From NCBI GenBank assembly GCA_020024515.1, contig JAHHTR010000008.1, positions 1 through 36,402 on the forward strand: 36,402 nt of DNA, read 5' to 3'. Origin of the DNA: Angelakisella sp. (GTDB taxonomy: Bacteria > Bacillota > Clostridia > Oscillospirales > Ruminococcaceae). Each line of letters starts with the position of its first letter. Position 1 is the first letter of the stretch. Made by a program: the position numbers and the translations under genes. Below, in pieces: positions 25,141 through 34,305 of this stretch. The notes beneath the pieces were generated by a model. The model searched no databases. It saw only the letters and a program-made list of their open reading frames with translations, and had not been told where the DNA came from.

Positions 25141-26658
25141 TTATTTTTTTAGTTTTTCATTTTCACGGACAATATTGAATAAATCCAACATACTGTCTTT
25201 TTTGGCTAGCGCCTCATCAAAACGATTTATATACTCGTATGGATATTTTAAATTAAAAATTCTCTCTATTCTGGTATCATTAATATCAGTAGGTGACTGT
25301 ATAACCACTTTTGTTACCCCACCTGCACCGACTGATACTATTGAATGTGCCTCGTCCATTATATAAATATTATAACAGCACTCATGATTTTTCTTTGAAA
25401 ATCCTACATTTTCAAGGCTCTCGACAGTGCCTTTTTGTCTGTATAAATAATATGGCTCATAGTTTTTGCAAAGAAGTTCCTGAGAATAATTAATCATTTT
25501 TGTAATCTCGCTCTCGCCCTGTTTTTCGCTGTCTTTTAATATATCATCTTTACCTTTTGCAATAGTTGCGGCACGTTTTACAGTTAGTGCATGTACAGTA
25601 ATGTTTTCTGGATTTAATGCAATAACTTTCTCTATGCTGTCAACAAAAGAACTATATGTATCTTTTGGAAGTCCTGCTATCAAATCAACATTAATTGTAT
25701 CAAAGTGATATTGTTTAACCAAATTATAGGCATCAATAAACTCCTGTGCAGTGTGCTTTCTACCTATTTCTTCCAGTACTTTGTTATTAAGGGTTTGGCA
25801 ATTTACACTTATTCTATTTACACCAAGCTCTTTAAGTACATCAAGTTTATCGGCAGTAATTGTATCAGGTCTGCCTGCCTCCACTGTTATTTCTTTACAG
25901 TTACTCAAATCAAAGTTTTCTTTTACAGTAGTAAGTACTTGTCGCATTTCATCAGCATTGAGTGTTGTAGGCGTACCGCCACCCATATATACACTTTGCA
26001 TTACAAGATTTTTTTCTTTTAAAAGCTGCCCTGTATATCTTATTTCTTCACACATTTTTTCAACATACAACGGAATTAGGTCTCTTGCTTTTTCGATAGA
26101 ATGTGAAACAAAAGAACAGTAACTGCATCTTGACGGACAAAACGGTACCGAAATATAAAGGCTGTATCCATTTATAATGGAAGAATTAACTATGTCTTTT
26201 TGCACTTCTTCGGTTTTTACACATAGATTTGCTTTTTGTGTGGAAACCAAAAATTCTTCTTCAAAGAATTTTTGTATTTCACTGTAATCCATACCGTCTA
26301 TACGCATTTTACGTGCAATTTTAACAGGACGTATTCCTGTCAAAACCCCCCATTGTATTGTTTTTCCGCTTTTTTTACTCAGAATTTTATACAATAGTTT
26401 TCCGAGTATTATATGGTCTTTTACTTTTATATCTATAATACAATCTGATTCTGTTCGCTTTTCACCACTTTGTAAAATAAGCTGTACTTCGGCATAGGTT
26501 TTGTTATCGACAGTATTCATACTCAACAAAACCGTATCACTGTCATTTGGTAAAACTTCTGTTTCTCTTTGCCACTTAATTTCCTGCAACGGATAAAATA
26601 ATTTTACTATATTTGCAAGTTCATAGAACATTTTTTCACTATCTGTTACTATATACAT
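25141..26658 (-). CDS. hemZ: HemZ-type radical SAM coproporphyrinogen dehydrogenase
   Basis: An oxygen-independent coproporphyrinogen III oxidase-like enzyme of 505 residues. The radical SAM cluster motif is C174-xxx-C178-xx-C181 (PFCPSRCSYCSF), followed by GGGTPTTL for SAM binding. The longer N-terminal region with TGIRPVK (107-113) marks HemZ of Bacillus and Clostridia and separates it from HemN/HemW. The ribosome site is AAAAAGGA, 8 bases before the ATG. It is the last gene of a five-gene minus-strand run. No other heme genes are in the window, so a heme role is from family knowledge and not context; several anaerobes carry HemZ without a clear heme pathway. Confidence 0.88.
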   Translation of the reverse strand: MYIVTDSEKMFYELANIVKLFYPLQEIKWQRETEVLPNDSDTVLLSMNTVDNKTYAEVQLILQSGEKRTESDCIIDIKVKDHIILGKLLYKILSKKSGKTIQWGVLTGIRPVKIARKMRIDGMDYSEIQKFFEEEFLVSTQKANLCVKTEEVQKDIVNSSIINGYSLYISVPFCPSRCSYCSFVSHSIEKARDLIPLYVEKMCEEIRYTGQLLKEKNLVMQSVYMGGGTPTTLNADEMRQVLTTVKENFDLSNCKEITVEAGRPDTITADKLDVLKELGVNRISVNCQTLNNKVLEEIGRKHTAQEFIDAYNLVKQYHFDTINVDLIAGLPKDTYSSFVDSIEKVIALNPENITVHALTVKRAATIAKGKDDILKDSEKQGESEITKMINYSQELLCKNYEPYYLYRQKGTVESLENVGFSKKNHECCYNIYIMDEAHSIVSVGAGGVTKVVIQSPTDINDTRIERIFNLKYPYEYINRFDEALAKKDSMLDLFNIVRENEKLKK

Positions 26659-26694
26659 TCACTTTTTCCTTTTTAATTATTTTATTATTTTTTA

Positions 26695-27360
26695 TTATAT
26701 ATGAAATCGTCTTTTTAATTCTTCTTTTAGGCTTTTATATTTAAAAACAAATATAGCAATAAATGTAATAACACTTGCCACCACTGCCATAACTGACGGA
26801 AACGGATCACTAACATTATTTAAACACAGCATTATAAACGGAACTATACCCAATAAAATATCAATCAACATATATGTCATATAGTCTCGTAATTTTATAT
26901 TCATTACAGATGCAACTGTCCACATCGAAAGCAAACTTACAATAATAAAAGCAGGCATAACATAAGTAATTGACCATAGTTTAAATCCGCTTAAAAAATC
27001 AAGTATTATGGCAGATAGTGAAAATAAAACACATTCCCATAAAATCAGCTTAGGTATATTATGACGTTTTTTAAATATAACACTCAAACTAATCCACATA
27101 CATATAACACCGACAGCCACTATTATTGACCACAGCACATCAAAATGAAATAAATAATTCGCTGCAAAACAAAGTATGACTGCCAAAAAAGAAAGAAACA
27201 TAAAAACCTTTATAACAATACTGTGTTTTTTTATTATTCTCTCTATTTGCGGATACTCTTGTTCCGATTCGCCACCCTTGTCTATAAGTTCATTTTGGCA
27301 CAGGGGACACATTTTGCTGTCTTGCGTAACATTTACCATACAATTTTTACAATATTTCAT
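26695..27360 (-). CDS. Zinc-ribbon multi-pass membrane protein (DUF6320-like)
   Basis: 221 residues. A zinc ribbon is at the N-terminus: C4xxC7 (YCKNC) and C18xxC21 (MCPLC). Then about six hydrophobic spans cover 48-205, with a short basic C-tail (KSLKEELKRRF). I associate this architecture with DUF6320, often found beside the acyltransferase and hydrolase types seen upstream here; the name is from memory, not a search. AAGGGG is about 12 bases before the ATG. It is 29 bases downstream of the acyltransferase. It may anchor or regulate that enzyme at the membrane (inference). Confidence 0.72.
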   Translation of the reverse strand: MKYCKNCMVNVTQDSKMCPLCQNELIDKGGESEQEYPQIERIIKKHSIVIKVFMFLSFLAVILCFAANYLFHFDVLWSIIVAVGVICMWISLSVIFKKRHNIPKLILWECVLFSLSAIILDFLSGFKLWSITYVMPAFIIVSLLSMWTVASVMNIKLRDYMTYMLIDILLGIVPFIMLCLNNVSDPFPSVMAVVASVITFIAIFVFKYKSLKEELKRRFHI

Positions 27361-27389
27361 ATATCATAAAACCCCTTTTTAACTATATT

Positions 27390-28673
27390 TTAATTTATTG
27401 TATTAGATGTTAGTGTAACATCTATCCCCAATGCTGACAATTTTCTCACGAAACACATTTCCGTATCACTACTGACAAATGGTGATGTAACGGTAATTGT
27501 AAGTTTATTATTGTATGTTGTAAGTGCTACTTGCAGTTTATTTGTTGCAACAGATACTATAAAGTTTTCTATATACTTATCCATCGGACTGTCTATATTT
27601 ATTATTCCAATATTTGAAAAAGATGCTGTCATTTGTTTATCATTACTTGCACCGAAATAGTGCATAACAGGATTTTTAATAATCAGCGGTATAATTTTAA
27701 TGAAAGTATTGCTTTCAAGTGCAAGCATTTTATAAATAGAGCTTTCCAACTTTTCTTTTGTCAATTCTTCTTTAAACTGACTGTTGTAACTATGCACTAC
27801 GTCTTTTAATAATTCTTTATCATCTATAACATTATTTTTATCAAATTTATATTTTACTTCAAAAACACCGAAAAAATTTCTTGCAGAGTCCGAGGGAAAA
27901 TATTTACGTAAATTTACCGGAATACATAGTACTATGGGTTTATTTTGTGAACGAGGGCGAACTTCATGGACAGCAAGTGTAAAGAGTGCCGCAAGATATA
28001 CCGTAAGTGTTGTTTGATATTCTTTTGATATACTCAGTAGTTTATCCACAGGCATAGTAATTTCTGTTATCCTCGTACGATATTCCGATAGTTTCAAGCC
28101 CTTTATTCTGTATGCCTTTTTACTTTCGGGAATAGTTATTTTGTTTTTATCGGATATATAATAATGTTTGTAACTATCGTCAAGCTTTTGAGAAACAGAT
28201 GAAGAACTATCAGTCAAAACAAAATCCTCGGGCATTTCATAGGAATATTTTTCTTTTAAATAATAATAAAGTATTCTTTTAAAGAACTCTATACCACCTG
28301 CACCATCGGTTATTGCATGATATACTTCCAAATTTATACGTTTATTAAAGTATGTTACCCTAAACAATAGGTTTTGTTTATTCCCGTCATATAATGTGGT
28401 AAAAGGAAGTATATTTTCTTCTTCAACAACAGGCGGTATGTCGCTCTGCTGAAAATAATACCAAAACAGCCCTTTTCTTAAAACAGAACGATAATGTGGA
28501 AATATATCTAGTGCCGAATCTACCGCTTTTTTCAGTATTTCACCATCAACTTTTTCTATTAATTTACAGGCAAATCGAATTATTTTTGTGTCACGCAAAC
28601 CTGTATTTGGTGGAAATATCTTAGCTGCATTATCCAGCTTATACCATTGTTCTTCTAAAAAACTCTTTGACAA
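27390..28673 (-). CDS. Condensation-fold acyltransferase (alcohol acetyltransferase-like)
   Basis: A 427-residue protein of the CoA-dependent acyltransferase/NRPS condensation superfamily. The catalytic motif HxxxDG is H119-AIT-D123-G124 (YHAITDGAGG). The early WYKLDNAAKIFP (10-21) resembles stand-alone alcohol acetyltransferase and PapA-like enzymes. A late segment (RSQNKPIVLCIPVNLRKYF, about 256-274) matches the fold's second half. The start codon appears to be TTG, with GGGGG seven bases upstream; no ATG is suitable. It lies between an HSL-type hydrolase and a DUF6320-like membrane protein. It probably esterifies an alcohol or lipid hydroxyl; donor and acceptor are unknown. Confidence 0.8.
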   Translation of the reverse strand: MSKSFLEEQWYKLDNAAKIFPPNTGLRDTKIIRFACKLIEKVDGEILKKAVDSALDIFPHYRSVLRKGLFWYYFQQSDIPPVVEEENILPFTTLYDGNKQNLLFRVTYFNKRINLEVYHAITDGAGGIEFFKRILYYYLKEKYSYEMPEDFVLTDSSSSVSQKLDDSYKHYYISDKNKITIPESKKAYRIKGLKLSEYRTRITEITMPVDKLLSISKEYQTTLTVYLAALFTLAVHEVRPRSQNKPIVLCIPVNLRKYFPSDSARNFFGVFEVKYKFDKNNVIDDKELLKDVVHSYNSQFKEELTKEKLESSIYKMLALESNTFIKIIPLIIKNPVMHYFGASNDKQMTASFSNIGIINIDSPMDKYIENFIVSVATNKLQVALTTYNNKLTITVTSPFVSSDTEMCFVRKLSALGIDVTLTSNTIN

Positions 28674-28715
28674 AACAAAGCCCCCAATAAAAAATTATAT
28701 AATAAAAACTAATAT

Positions 28716-29636
28716 TTATATATTTAAAAATCTGTTTATAACAGCAAAAGAATTTCTGACTGCTTTAAACTGCGGTGGCAGTACAAAATACCCATGAATA
28801 GTATCAGGCATACGATGTATCTCTACATAATTTCCCGCCTCTTTCAGCTTTTCACCATAATATTCACCCTCATCACGCAAAGGACAACACTCTGCTGTTA
28901 TTATAAGTGTTTGTGGTTGATTTGAAAAATCTTCCGCCAACAGTGGAGCAAAATACGGGCTTTTGCAGTCATTACCATCTTCTCCAAGATACATAGATAA
29001 ATAGTCTCTTATTCTCTTTGAAGTTAAAAAATAGTCATAGCCATATTCCTCCACTGACTTAAAAGGTGAATTTTTTGAATGGTCATTATTTGTTACCGGA
29101 TACAGAAGTATTTGTTTTTTAGGGACAAATACTCCCTTGTCTCTTGCCATTAATGACAGTGCTGCGGATAGATTTCCACCAGCACTGTCTCCCATAAGAT
29201 ATACTCTGTCTTGCGGAATACCAAAGTCTTCTATATTTTTATATACTTCCAATAATGTATCAAAGCAATCATTTATAGCACAAGGAAATTTATTTTCCGG
29301 TGCAAGTCGATAATCAACAGACACAACATAACTATTTGTAATACAGGCTATTCTTGAACAAGTATTTGTATAGCTGTTAATATTACCGATAACCCAGCCG
29401 CCACCGTGAATAAATAATATAAGCTGTGAAGGCTTTGTCTTTTCAGGTGCGAAAATTCTTACAGGTATTTCGTAACCGTCTTTTTTTACAGACTTATCCC
29501 ACATATCATATTCACCCTTTAAAGGTGGGTGTGACATATCAAAAAACATTCTTGATTTCTCATAATTTGTCTTTATATCAATTTCTCGTCTTGACGCATA
29601 TTTAATTGCCGCAAACATTATTTTGTTCAGTGCCAT
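28716..29636 (-). CDS. HSL-family alpha/beta hydrolase
   Basis: A carboxylesterase/lipase of 306 residues, hormone-sensitive-lipase group. The oxyanion motif HGGG is at 77-80, the nucleophile S151 lies in GDSAGG, the acid is probably the Asp in CPLRDEG (about 254), and the His in DTIHGYF (about 284). There is no signal peptide, so it acts inside the cell. The start is placed at the ATG at 29636, with AAGGAG 8 bases before it; an upstream start at 29681 would overlap the pullulanase end. It is 16 bases after pulA. Next to an acyltransferase it could remove the ester that enzyme makes (inference). Confidence 0.88.
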   Translation of the reverse strand: MALNKIMFAAIKYASRREIDIKTNYEKSRMFFDMSHPPLKGEYDMWDKSVKKDGYEIPVRIFAPEKTKPSQLILFIHGGGWVIGNINSYTNTCSRIACITNSYVVSVDYRLAPENKFPCAINDCFDTLLEVYKNIEDFGIPQDRVYLMGDSAGGNLSAALSLMARDKGVFVPKKQILLYPVTNNDHSKNSPFKSVEEYGYDYFLTSKRIRDYLSMYLGEDGNDCKSPYFAPLLAEDFSNQPQTLIITAECCPLRDEGEYYGEKLKEAGNYVEIHRMPDTIHGYFVLPPQFKAVRNSFAVINRFLNI

Positions 29637-29652
29637 ACAAAGTACTCCTTTT

Positions 29653-31611
29653 TTAATTATGCTTTCTAAAAATAACACCACATTTTTTTTCTATAACCAC
29701 TTCATTATTAAATACTTGTGTATTGTCAGTAAATACTTCTTTACCATCACAAATAATTTGCCAATCGCCCTCAGGTAAATTTACTATTGCCTGATTTTCC
29801 GATGCATTATATACAACAAAAACATCTTTACTGTCATTTGATTTAACAATAAAGTGTACCATTGATTGTATTTCAGTATCAACAAATTCAATGTGTTTTG
29901 ATACTTTTATATTTTTCTTCATAAGTGCAGGTACAGTTTTTCTAAATGCAATCAAATTTGCATAAAAATCAACCAAATCCTTATTTTGATATGCTCGTTC
30001 CCAATTAAGCATATTTATCTCTGGAGCTGAATTATAACTGTCACCTATACCGTCTTTTGTTCTTGCAAACTCCTCACCTGCTTGGAAGAAAGTAGTACCG
30101 CAGCAAGTCATTATTATTGTAGCAATAAATTTATTTGTATCAATAAGTGTTTTGTTAATATTTTTAAAATCTTGTGTATGTGTCATAGATAAAACGAGTT
30201 TATCATACAGTGAATAGTTGTCATGAGCTGATACATAAGAAATTATTTGACGCGGGTAGTAGGCATCTACGCCGGAATTATCACACCATGCACAAACAGC
30301 CGAACGCACCTTATCTGTCAAGAACGGTTTACCGTTTACAAAGCCACCGTCTTTTTCAAAAAATACACTTCCTTTTATTGTATCACGTGTATCATCACTG
30401 AATATAGCGATATTTGTATCAAGATAGCGCAAATTTTCTTTTGTTGCAGGTATTGCTCCTTTATCCATAGCGGGAGTGCTTGCAAACCATGGTTCACCAT
30501 ACATAAGTATATTTTCACCATTTGGCAAAGTATTGAGTGTTTCACGAATAGTATTCATTGTTGCTGTGTCATGCAGTCCCATAAGATCAAATCTAAAACC
30601 GTCTATATGATATTCCTTTGCCCAGTACATAACAGAATCTATCATATACTTACGGAACATAAATCTCTCGCTCGCTGTCTCATTACCACAAGCCGAACCG
30701 TTTGAGAAATTACCGTTTTCATCAACACGATAGTAATAATATGGCACTGTGCATTGGAAAAATGAGTCTGTATTATATGTATGATTATACACAACGTCCA
30801 TTATTACACCGATACCCGCACTGTGTAGTGCTTGTATCATTTGCTTTACTTCCTTTACACGTACTCTGCCGTCATGTGCATCAGACGCATAGCTACCCTC
30901 CGGTACATTATAGTTTACAGGGTCATATCCCCAGTTAAACTGTGTATCACTTCCGTCTTCATCAATACTGCCAAAATCATACATGGGTAATATATGAACA
31001 TGGGTAATACCAAGCTTTTTCAAATAATCTATACCTGTTGGTTTGTCTTTATCATTATTGTAGCAAGTGCCTGTCTCGGTAAATGCAAGATATTTACCTC
31101 TGTTTTTATCAGAAATCCCACTGTTTTTGTCATAAGAAAAATCTTTTATGTGTAGCTCATATATAATAGGTTGCAAATTCTTGTCATAAGAAAAGCTGTC
31201 TTTTTCCCAGTCTTGCGGGTTTGTGTCTTTGAGGTTTACTATCATACTTCTTTGACTGTTTACACCACATGCACGGGCATAAATATCGCCTGTTTCTCGC
31301 TCATTATCCAGAGCCTTTACTGTATATGTGTAGTATATATTTTCCAAATCCTCATTTATTTCTACACTCCACACACCATTTTTGCCTTTTTCAAGTACAT
31401 AAGTTTGATAGCACTCGGTTTCAGCATCTCCGTTTTTATATAAATTAACAGATATTTTTGTTGCCAGTGGTGACCATACTTTAAAGACAGTTTTTTCTTT
31501 TGTAAAAGTTACACCTAAGTCGTCACCGTCATATTTAAATTTTTCTTCAAATATTCTTGATGAGTATTCTTTAGCCAGTTTTTTTGCTGTATTATTTATA
31601 ACTTGTGCCAT
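29653..31611 (-). CDS. pulA: Type I pullulanase, intracellular
   Basis: Cleaves alpha-1,6 branches in pullulan, glycogen or limit dextrins. At 652 residues with no signal peptide it is likely cytoplasmic. An N-terminal CBM48-like domain covers about 36-125. The GH13_14 signature FNWGYDP is at 225-231 (usually YNWGYDP, so Tyr is replaced by Phe). Region II is GFRFDLMG with nucleophile D342, the acid/base is E373 in YGEPW, and SAHDN follows. A C-terminal beta domain ends the protein. AAAGGAG lies 8 bases before the ATG. It is the first gene of the five-gene set; a minus-strand TATAAT at 31690-31695 with a poor -35 box is a possible promoter. Confidence 0.94.
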   Translation of the reverse strand: MAQVINNTAKKLAKEYSSRIFEEKFKYDGDDLGVTFTKEKTVFKVWSPLATKISVNLYKNGDAETECYQTYVLEKGKNGVWSVEINEDLENIYYTYTVKALDNERETGDIYARACGVNSQRSMIVNLKDTNPQDWEKDSFSYDKNLQPIIYELHIKDFSYDKNSGISDKNRGKYLAFTETGTCYNNDKDKPTGIDYLKKLGITHVHILPMYDFGSIDEDGSDTQFNWGYDPVNYNVPEGSYASDAHDGRVRVKEVKQMIQALHSAGIGVIMDVVYNHTYNTDSFFQCTVPYYYYRVDENGNFSNGSACGNETASERFMFRKYMIDSVMYWAKEYHIDGFRFDLMGLHDTATMNTIRETLNTLPNGENILMYGEPWFASTPAMDKGAIPATKENLRYLDTNIAIFSDDTRDTIKGSVFFEKDGGFVNGKPFLTDKVRSAVCAWCDNSGVDAYYPRQIISYVSAHDNYSLYDKLVLSMTHTQDFKNINKTLIDTNKFIATIIMTCCGTTFFQAGEEFARTKDGIGDSYNSAPEINMLNWERAYQNKDLVDFYANLIAFRKTVPALMKKNIKVSKHIEFVDTEIQSMVHFIVKSNDSKDVFVVYNASENQAIVNLPEGDWQIICDGKEVFTDNTQVFNNEVVIEKKCGVIFRKHN

Positions 31612-31740
31612 AAAAAAATCTCCTTTAATACATACAATAATTATATAAAATATTCCTTTAAAAAATTAATAATAACCAAACTGTTATCAATTATAGAATA
31701 CACAATTTTATAAGAAAATACAAGTATATAAGTTATATTT

Positions 31741-31775
31741 AAAAAAAGAAAAACACTCTCAAATTTTGAGAGTGT
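31741..31775 (-). terminator. Terminator of queT
   Basis: The stem ACACTCTC/GAGAGTGT closes on an AAATTTT loop. On the minus strand it is followed by TTTTTCTTTTTTT, a good U tail. Confidence 0.85.
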
Positions 31776-31849
31776 AAATATTTCCATTTAAAATATGTTA
31801 TCTGTATAATGTTCATTTTGATTGCTAAAAACGGGGTAATTAATATGTC

Positions 31850-32371
31850 TTAATCTTCACTTATAATTTGTTTTAATATAGGTGATTTTTCAATTAATTT
31901 TGCCAGTGGTAAACCGATAATAAAACAACTGATAAATTGACCTATGAAAACACTTACCATATTTATAAGAAGCACTGCTATGCTTGCACTTTCAGGCATA
32001 AATATGTATGTTATCTCGAGTCCTACAACGACAGCATTTATTATGATAGGTGGTAATGCCGCCAAAATAGGCAAACCTTTAAATCGAATATTTCTTAATT
32101 TATAAGTACAAATTGCTGAAATAAGTGTTGCAAATGTACCCAAAAGCATATCCCATGGTGAAAAACTTAATATATTGCTTATTAAACAACCAACAGTTAC
32201 ACCCCATATAGCACTCGGCGTAAATATAGGTAATATAGTTAAAACTTCGCTTATGCGAACCTGAACCGCACCAAAAGATATAGGTGCAAAAATTACGCAC
32301 AGCGAAACATAAATTCCTGCTATCAAAGCAGCCACAATCAAAGATTTAATTTTTTTAAAGTTTTTATTCAT
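31850..32371 (-). CDS. queT: Queuosine precursor transporter, ECF substrate-binding subunit
   Basis: A 173-residue integral membrane S-component of the QueT family, thought to capture queuosine precursors (preQ0/preQ1 or queuine) with a shared ECF energising module. About five to six hydrophobic helices are present. Family marks are SFGAVQVRISEVLTILPIF (about 33-51), the GVTVGCLISNI segment and SPWDMLLGTFATL. The ECF ATPases and T-subunit are not in the window, as is normal for group II ECF systems. GGAGA lies about 10 bases before the ATG. The long structured leader (32372-32480) suggests control at the RNA level. Confidence 0.9.
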   Translation of the reverse strand: MNKNFKKIKSLIVAALIAGIYVSLCVIFAPISFGAVQVRISEVLTILPIFTPSAIWGVTVGCLISNILSFSPWDMLLGTFATLISAICTYKLRNIRFKGLPILAALPPIIINAVVVGLEITYIFMPESASIAVLLINMVSVFIGQFISCFIIGLPLAKLIEKSPILKQIISED

Positions 32372-32380
32372 TAATATAAT

Positions 32381-32476
32381 TTCTCCAACGGTAAAATTTT
32401 ACCCTTTTGACACCGTCACTTTCAAAAAGGTGGGCCGAAAAATAAATCTCGGGGAGTATAAAATGTTAAGTACTCC
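32381..32476 (-). promoter_or_regulatory. Structured leader of queT, candidate regulatory RNA
   Basis: The queT leader has several pairings: GGAGTA/TACTCC (32471-32476 with 32453-32458), CCGA/TCGG (32435-32438 with 32449-32452), and two mutually exclusive stems. The first exclusive stem is CACC/GGTG (32411-32414 with 32429-32432). The second is CCTTTTTGA with TCAAAAGGG (32422-32430 with 32402-32410, one mismatch). A 14-base palindrome GGTAAAATTTTACC (32390-32403) lies next to the ribosome site. queT genes are often under preQ1 riboswitches, but I could not match a known preQ1 class. The rest of the gap up to 32698 shows only the sigma operon promoter. Confidence 0.4.
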
Positions 32477-32601
32477 TATTTTTAAGCAATATAGTATTTT
32501 TCTTTTATAAAGATAACAAAAGATAACATTAGTATTATAACACTTTTGTCAATAGGCTTTTATCCGTATTACATATTTTTTGCTATCAATAAAAAATTTT
32601 T

Positions 32602-32632
32602 TGAAGAAATAATTATTTATATATCGTATAAT
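32602..32632 (+). promoter_or_regulatory. Candidate ECF-type promoter of the sigma operon
   Basis: TGAAGA (32602-32607), a 17-base spacer and CGTA (32625-32628) resemble sigma-W-type promoters (TGAAAC-N16-CGTA), as expected if the sigma factor controls itself. A TATAAT (32627-32632) overlaps it, so a sigma-A promoter is also possible. Confidence 0.35.
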
Positions 32633-32698
32633 ATATGTATTCGGATACAAAAGCGCTTATACAAAACTTTTTAAAAAAGGTGGTGAGTTTACAGAAGA

Positions 32699-33208
32699 AT
32701 GACAGATAAAGAATTTGAAAATATTGTCAGTACATACGAAAAACTGATATATACTGTATGTTATAATTTTTGTAAAAACCACCATACAGCCGAAGATTTA
32801 ACGCAAGAAACATTTATTTCAGCATACTCACACATAAATTCTTGCCCACCAAATGCCTTAAAACCTTGGCTAATGAGAATAGCGACAAACAAGGCAAAAG
32901 ATTTTTTAAAGAGTGCTTACAACAAACGTGTTACCTGTACCCAAGACAATCTAATAGATATTATGGATTCAAACGGTTATTCAAATAATAGTGAAGATAT
33001 CGCCCTCTCCAAAGAGACAATATCACAAATAACAGACGAAATACAAAACTTAAAAGAACCATATAACAAAGTGTGTACAATGTTTTTTCTTGAAGAAAAA
33101 AGCATAGAGGAAATAGCCGATATTTTAGATAGACCGTATAAGACAGTACATACACAGATATACAGAGGTAAAAACATACTGCAAAATAAATTGAAAGGAG
33201 AATTTTGA
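32699..33208 (+). CDS. ECF-type RNA polymerase sigma factor
   Basis: 169 residues with sigma region 2 (about 5-75: AEDLTQETFISAYSHI and KPWLMRIATNKAKDFL) and region 4 (about 112-165: SIEEIADILDRPYKTVHTQIYRGKNIL, the DNA-binding helix-turn-helix). Region 3 is absent, as in extracytoplasmic-function sigma factors. GGTGGTGAG lies upstream of the ATG. Its stop codon overlaps the start of the anti-sigma gene by one base (TGATG), implying translational coupling. It would direct polymerase to envelope-stress genes including, probably, its own operon. Confidence 0.92.
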   Translation: MTDKEFENIVSTYEKLIYTVCYNFCKNHHTAEDLTQETFISAYSHINSCPPNALKPWLMRIATNKAKDFLKSAYNKRVTCTQDNLIDIMDSNGYSNNSEDIALSKETISQITDEIQNLKEPYNKVCTMFFLEEKSIEEIADILDRPYKTVHTQIYRGKNILQNKLKGEF

Positions 33209-33666
33209 TGGAACTTTTTAGAGAAGACGGACATTTAACAGACCTTGCACTAAAAATGAGTGTTGAAAATACTTTGAATGAAACAGAAAGTCTTGAAGTA
33301 AGCGAACATTTAAGCTTTTGCGATGAATGTTTGGTAAGATACAGCAATTTTTTGACAGATGATGTTTTGATTGAACCTGAAAAACCACTTACTCAAAGCA
33401 TCATGAGGAGAATACATCAAAAAGTTATTAAAATAATATTTAACAGATATTTTGCCGCCACAGCCGCCGCAGTTTTTGCCATTGTTTTTTGGCAAATAGG
33501 AGTATTCAGTAATATATACGAAGTATCAAAAGAGAGAAACTTAACTGAATATAAACCAGATACGCATACTACTGTTATTGATGATATAAATAACCACTTT
33601 ACTAAGTTAAATGAAAATTGGGATAAGATTTTATCAAAATTCAAGTTTAATTATTTTAATAACTAA
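33208..33666 (+). CDS. Membrane anti-sigma factor with ZAS motif
   Basis: A 152-residue single-pass membrane protein that should hold the upstream sigma factor inactive. The zinc anti-sigma signature H34-xxx-C38-xx-C41 (EHLSFCDEC) sits in the cytoplasmic N-terminal part. A membrane span lies at about 81-99, and about 50 residues lie outside. The start is taken at the ATG at 33208, with AAAGGAG 7 bases upstream. The outside tail has no recognised sensor domain. It is translationally coupled to the sigma gene and followed by two membrane protein genes. Confidence 0.88.
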   Translation: MELFREDGHLTDLALKMSVENTLNETESLEVSEHLSFCDECLVRYSNFLTDDVLIEPEKPLTQSIMRRIHQKVIKIIFNRYFAATAAAVFAIVFWQIGVFSNIYEVSKERNLTEYKPDTHTTVIDDINNHFTKLNENWDKILSKFKFNYFNN

Positions 33667-33708
33667 AACAAAAATAATAAATAATTTTACAAAGGAGTTT
33701 TTTTAATA

Positions 33709-34275
33709 ATGAAAAAAAATAGTTTTCTTACATTTATATTTGCATTCATTCCAGGAGCAGGACAGATGTATCATGAATATATGAAACGTGGAATATCTTT
33801 TATGTCTATCTTTTTATTTAATATATTTATTGCAGTGTTTTTAGATATAGAAATACTTACAATATTTTTACCGATTATTTTTGCTGTATCTTTTTTTGAT
33901 ACATTCCATATTCACAATCAAACATACGAAGAAAGACAGGCAAATGCTGATAAATATATAATCAATATTGAAAAATTATTTGGTGATGAATATAAAACAT
34001 TCTTCAAAATAAAACAAAGAACATTCGGTATTGCTCTTATTTGGTTTGGAATATTCTTAATCTTCAATAGCTCCATTTTTCCTATAATATCAAGACTGGT
34101 GTATGAACTTGATTTGTGGTGGTTAAATAACATTATACGCAATATACCTACACTTATCGTTGCTATTTTGGTAATCTTCACAGGTACAAAAATGTTAAAA
34201 AGTACAAGCAAAAAAGTAAAAGCAGAAGAAAAGTGGAAAGAATTTAAACCGACAGAAAGCAACAGTGATAAATAA
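33709..34275 (+). CDS. Membrane protein with PGAGQMY (TM2-like) N-terminal motif
   Basis: 188 residues, four to five spans. The opening FAFIPGAGQMYHEYMKRG (about 11-28) resembles TM2-domain and related small membrane proteins of Clostridia, where the motif starts a helical hairpin. A cytoplasmic helix region (about 75-105, QTYEERQANADKY) separates the halves, and a charged tail ends it. A good AAAGGAG precedes the ATG. It lies 42 bases after the anti-sigma gene. LiaI/LiaF-like envelope-stress modules have a similar gene arrangement, so a role in membrane stress is plausible but unproven. Confidence 0.72.
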   Translation: MKKNSFLTFIFAFIPGAGQMYHEYMKRGISFMSIFLFNIFIAVFLDIEILTIFLPIIFAVSFFDTFHIHNQTYEERQANADKYIINIEKLFGDEYKTFFKIKQRTFGIALIWFGIFLIFNSSIFPIISRLVYELDLWWLNNIIRNIPTLIVAILVIFTGTKMLKSTSKKVKAEEKWKEFKPTESNSDK

Positions 34276-34305
34276 TAACACAAACAAGGAGGATATGTTT
34301 ATATT

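Noticed and set aside
30247..30705. Plus-strand open frame of 152 residues
   Set aside because: Antisense to the catalytic domain of the pullulanase; Cys/His/Ile composition is artefactual.
32649..32662. Possible catabolite-response (cre) site around AAGCGCTT upstream of the sigma factor
   Set aside because: Only the core matches; the outer TG and CA positions differ from the consensus, so it is probably chance.
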